Source: an uncultured bacterium
Lineage (GTDB): Bacteria > Bacteroidota > Bacteroidia > Bacteroidales > Marinifilaceae
Length of the DNA stretch: 64,000 bases
Assembly: GCA_905216195.1 (NCBI GenBank)
Contig: CAJMSX010000011.1
Span: 1 to 64,000, forward strand
Reading direction: 5' to 3'
The notes under the pieces are model-generated. The model was not told the origin of the DNA. It saw only the letters and a list, made by a program, of their open reading frames with translations, and ran no database searches. This document shows positions 63,508-64,000 of this stretch, piece after piece (position 1 is the first letter of the stretch; the number at the start of each line of letters is the position of its first letter). The translations under genes were made by a program, and so were the position numbers.

Positions 63508-64000
63508 ATGGAATATATCGTAATTACCGTTATATTGCTGATTTTACTACTAGCTTATTTGAAGCTGGCTTCCCGGTTTCATATAAGAGATATACCTAAC
63601 GAGAGAAGTTCGCATACCCAAGTAACTTTAAATGGTGGAGGAATCATTTTTTATGCAGGAGTATTATGTACTTTTTTAGGGAATGGTTTTCAGTATCCTT
63701 ACTTTTTTATTGGATTGACACTGATTACTATCGTTAGTTTTGCGGACGATATAAGTTCGGTTTCAGAGCCGCTGCGATTATTGGTTCATTTTGTAGCCGT
63801 TGCATTTTTGTTTATACAGTTGAAGATGTACAACGTATCTTGGTATACGTTCTTTTTCTTTTCCTTTGTCTATGTCGGTTTTGTAAATATTTACAATTTT
63901 ATGGACGGGATCAACGGAATGACGGTCGGTTACAGTTTGACGGCTATCGGAAGTTTCTGGTATGTTAATAATTATCTCCACACTTTTACGGACAATTCTT
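63508..64000 (+). CDS. WecA/MraY-family polyprenyl-phosphate N-acetylaminosugar transferase, N-terminal part
   Basis: The gene runs off the right edge; about 164 residues are visible, opening MEYIVITVILLILLLAYLK. Several membrane segments and the family motifs are present: NERSSHTQ, SFADDISSVSEPLR with the catalytic Asp-Asp, and NIYNFMDGINGM. The family transfers a UDP-HexNAc 1-phosphate to undecaprenyl phosphate, in a polytopic fold different from PglC. It is the second initiating transferase of this operon. The frame is open to the edge. Confidence 0.87.
   Translation, partial: MEYIVITVILLILLLAYLKLASRFHIRDIPNERSSHTQVTLNGGGIIFYAGVLCTFLGNGFQYPYFFIGLTLITIVSFADDISSVSEPLRLLVHFVAVAFLFIQLKMYNVSWYTFFFFSFVYVGFVNIYNFMDGINGMTVGYSLTAIGSFWYVNNYLHTFTDNS

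Noticed and set aside
1..64000. CRISPR arrays, tRNA or rRNA genes, insertion sequences
   Set aside because: No regularly spaced repeats, no tRNA- or rRNA-like sequence and no transposase were seen in the window.

Overview
The window looks like a Bacteroidales chromosome. This rests on the promoter style (TTTG near -33, TAnnTTTG near -7), few clear Shine-Dalgarno sites, a UpxY/NusG-type capsule antiterminator and Bacteroidetes-style housekeeping genes. A family such as Odoribacteraceae is only a guess. Positions 1-6243 are housekeeping: start of pepD, a DPP4 peptidase, tgt, an LptF/LptG-like permease and an RluB-type pseudouridine synthase. Everything from about 6.3 kb to the right edge makes surface polysaccharide.

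Positions 6334-12642 (+) hold the shared machinery: a CapD/PglF-type nucleotide-sugar dehydratase that is frameshifted here, UpxY, a Wza-like SLBB export protein and a Wzz-like chain-length protein. A bidirectional terminator at about 12.67 kb closes this block.

Positions 12790-44855 (-) form one long, tightly packed polysaccharide operon. In transcription order it contains: a winged-helix regulator; rmlA; two FdtA-like cupins around a membrane acyltransferase; a GNAT; a small type II fatty-acid set (FabD, ACP, two KAS III, two SDR, a MaoC-like hotdog protein) with a NeuD-like acetyltransferase; a dehydrogenase gene broken by an in-frame TGA; Wzx; two tandem CapA/ATP-grasp pairs; a metallo-beta-lactamase-fold protein; an FdtB-like aminotransferase; Wzy; glycosyltransferases; fnlA-fnlC-fnlB-wbuB for UDP-L-FucNAc; two epimerases; a PIG-L deacetylase; a PglC-type phosphoglycosyl transferase; a formyltransferase; and WbuC.

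Positions 45342-64000 (+) form a second, divergent polysaccharide operon: a pseudaminic-acid-like module (PseB, SpsF-like, class III aminotransferase, NeuB family), YdcF, an unknown protein, Wzy, Wzx, NeuD, a second acyl module (two ACPs, two SDRs, acyl-CoA ligase, KAS III), a capsule-type glycosyltransferase, PglC, an acetyltransferase, a DegT aminotransferase, an epimerase and the start of a WecA/MraY-type transferase.

The most interesting structure lies between the two operons. A perfect 20-bp inverted repeat (44272-44291 and 45206-45225) brackets about 0.95 kb holding the regulator gene and a good Bacteroides-type promoter that fires leftward. The repeat core (AAACGCTCGT) is one base from the ARACGTTCGT core I recall for invertible capsule promoters of Bacteroides fragilis. 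As read, the promoter and regulator face the left operon, and I find no exact promoter match facing the right one. Inversion would turn the same cassette toward the right operon. This suggests one flipping promoter-plus-regulator cassette that selects between two divergent glycan operons, each with its own KAS III/ACP acyl-building module. The repeats and promoter are seen directly; the switching is inference.
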